From the IMG/VR virus record IMGVR_UViG_3300023104_000021, positions 1 through 20,508 of that record: a stretch of DNA of 20,508 nucleotides. One strand, 5' to 3'. Each line of letters begins with the position of its first letter. The first letter of the stretch is position 1. Source of the stretch: a virus. Shown in pieces: positions 19,428-20,508 of the stretch. The notes beneath the pieces were generated by a model. It worked only from the letters and a program-made list of their open reading frames with translations, was not told where the DNA came from and did not search any database. The position numbers were made by a program, and so were the translations under genes.

Positions 19428-20508
19428 TCAGTATTTTGAATTAAGTGATAATCTATCGGCTTCCATTTGCTGCTCTTTGGGGAGATGTCCCTGAAACTTG
19501 ATCATTAGTTCCTGCTCTTCAATTAAGCTTTCGCGGGTGATGCCTGTGCGATAAATCAAATTTTCGTAAGCTTCCTGATCGCGTTTTAATTCAGCGTCAC
19601 GAATAGCGATATCTTCGAGTAGCATTGCTTTGGAATTTTCGACCATTAACACCGGAATGCTTTCGTGAGCGCGTTTTTTCTGTGCGTAAGTGATGAAGCG
19701 CTTTTCGCCCGAAGGTGTCAATTCATAAAGGGCGACGTAATCGTTTAAATATTCCGGATCATAGCGAACGATCAATTTTTCATTTACCCATTTTCTGCGG
19801 AAATCAAGATCGATTTTTCCTGCGGCGTCATAAACTTCAAATAAATAGTCTTGGCCTTCGACCGTCAGAGGCAAACCGTGTGCGTAGTATTTCTTTTCTT
19901 TGGTTTCATCTATCCAAAACAATGAAAGTTGATCCATCATGTTTATAGCTTCGCGGTGTTCGGTTTCTTCGGCATATCTTTCGTTCCTGCTGATTGCCCA
20001 ATCTTCTTGTTTGCCAGCATTCCACTTATTGACCAATGCCTGAAATATTTTATTAAACTCATCGACTGTCGGCAGCGCCTCTTTATATTCAACAATAAAG
20101 TCGGTGTTTGGTTTGTTGGTGGCAGTTCTAACTTTGATTCCTTGTTTGTCGGAAAACCACATTTTGGAAATAACCTGTTGTTGCAAACGGTTAAATATTT
20201 GCTCTGCCGGGGAAGATTTACGCCCAACTTTGTGGCTGTAATGTGTACCGCCTTTTGCCGGAAGCCTGTCGTATAAATCCTGCATCCTGCCAGAGGTGTG
20301 ACCCGATTGCTTATCGTAAGTAAAAAGAAACGGGCGGCAGCCGCTTTCGTTAACAGCTCTTTTAATCGCTCTAAAGTGTGATGCGTGGTTTTCGCTGTAT
20401 GCAATATCCCAACCAATGATCCTTTCGCTGTGAACGTCAAAAACAACGTTTATTTTTAATTCAGCAGCCATCTTTTGTTTGTTGTTTGCGAAGTGCACCA
20501 AATCGAGC
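19428..20508 (-). CDS. MuA-like DDE transposase, 5' end cut by window edge
   Basis: The frame is open to the right edge, and the visible product is about 359 residues of the C-terminal part. The first visible strand VVFDVHSERIIGWDIA is the second beta strand of the RNase-H-like core; the first catalytic Asp is probably just off the edge. FTYDKQSGH supplies the second Asp, and KSSPAEQIFNRLQQQV the catalytic Glu. Downstream residues carry the beta-barrel region (LTPSGEKRFITYAQ) and an acidic C-terminal helical tail (SLIEEQELMIKFQGHL) where MuA contacts MuB. It is the most upstream visible gene of the early operon. The apparent TTG start at 20501 is an artefact of the edge. Confidence 0.9.
   Translation of the reverse strand, partial: LDLVHFANNKQKMAAELKINVVFDVHSERIIGWDIAYSENHASHFRAIKRAVNESGCRPFLFTYDKQSGHTSGRMQDLYDRLPAKGGTHYSHKVGRKSSPAEQIFNRLQQQVISKMWFSDKQGIKVRTATNKPNTDFIVEYKEALPTVDEFNKIFQALVNKWNAGKQEDWAISRNERYAEETEHREAINMMDQLSLFWIDETKEKKYYAHGLPLTVEGQDYLFEVYDAAGKIDLDFRRKWVNEKLIVRYDPEYLNDYVALYELTPSGEKRFITYAQKKRAHESIPVLMVENSKAMLLEDIAIRDAELKRDQEAYENLIYRTGITRESLIEEQELMIKFQGHLPKEQQMEADRLSLNSKY

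Noticed and set aside
1-20508. CRISPR arrays, insertion sequences, attachment sites or phage ends
   Set aside because: No regularly spaced repeats or IS-type inverted repeats were seen; the only transposase is the phage's own, and neither phage end is inside the window.

Overview
The window reads as the inside of a Mu-like transposable prophage or phage of a Bacteroidota host. The phage type rests on a DDE transposase (right edge) next to a MuB-type AAA ATPase, followed by the Mu-style packaging and head set: small and large terminase, gp36-like protein, DUF935 portal, MuF protein, gpG-like protein, ClpP-type prohead protease with scaffold, and major capsid protein. The host group is inferred from A/T-rich gene leaders without clear Shine-Dalgarno sequences, promoter elements of the TAnnTTTG type, and protein families (DUF3606, Bacteroidota-style spanin-like lipoprotein, capsid and MuF versions). 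No phage end, attachment site, or host flank is visible, and both window edges cut genes.

Layout. (1) 20508 down to about 12235, minus strand: a tightly packed early operon. It runs transposase, MuB, degenerate HNH-like protein, RecA-like ATPase, two hypotheticals, DUF3164-like protein, a small membrane protein, two tandem tRNA-like RNA elements, a run of small proteins, DUF4406, a replication-protein-like fragment, a PP-loop (PAPS-reductase-like) enzyme, and an ASCH protein. (2) 12003-12212, plus strand: an isolated DUF3606 gene with its own promoter. (3) 11941-10131, minus: a second short block of small accessory genes, including an exported TPR protein, ending at a strong bidirectional terminator; a small regulator-like gene lies beyond it. 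(4) 3771-10147, plus: late packaging/portal/neck genes. (5) 3572 to the left edge, minus: prohead protease/scaffold, capsid protein, endolysin, a candidate unimolecular spanin, and a cut gene. Blocks 4 and 5 diverge from a 198-bp region with nested inverted repeats.

How they work together. The transposase and MuB drive replicative transposition, and the small early genes probably tune host and replication. The terminase, portal, MuF, protease and capsid proteins build and fill the head. The amidase and the lipoprotein/transmembrane protein lyse the cell. The MuF protein carries a nuclease-toxin-like C-terminus, so the virion may deliver or carry an effector.

The points most worth a second look are: both the prohead protease and the capsid protein begin with textbook Sec signal peptides; two tandem tRNA-like elements with acceptor and T-arm but no anticodon arm sit inside the early operon; and the MuF reading frame has no ordinary start but is joined to the portal frame by a run of ten A that could support -1 frameshifting.
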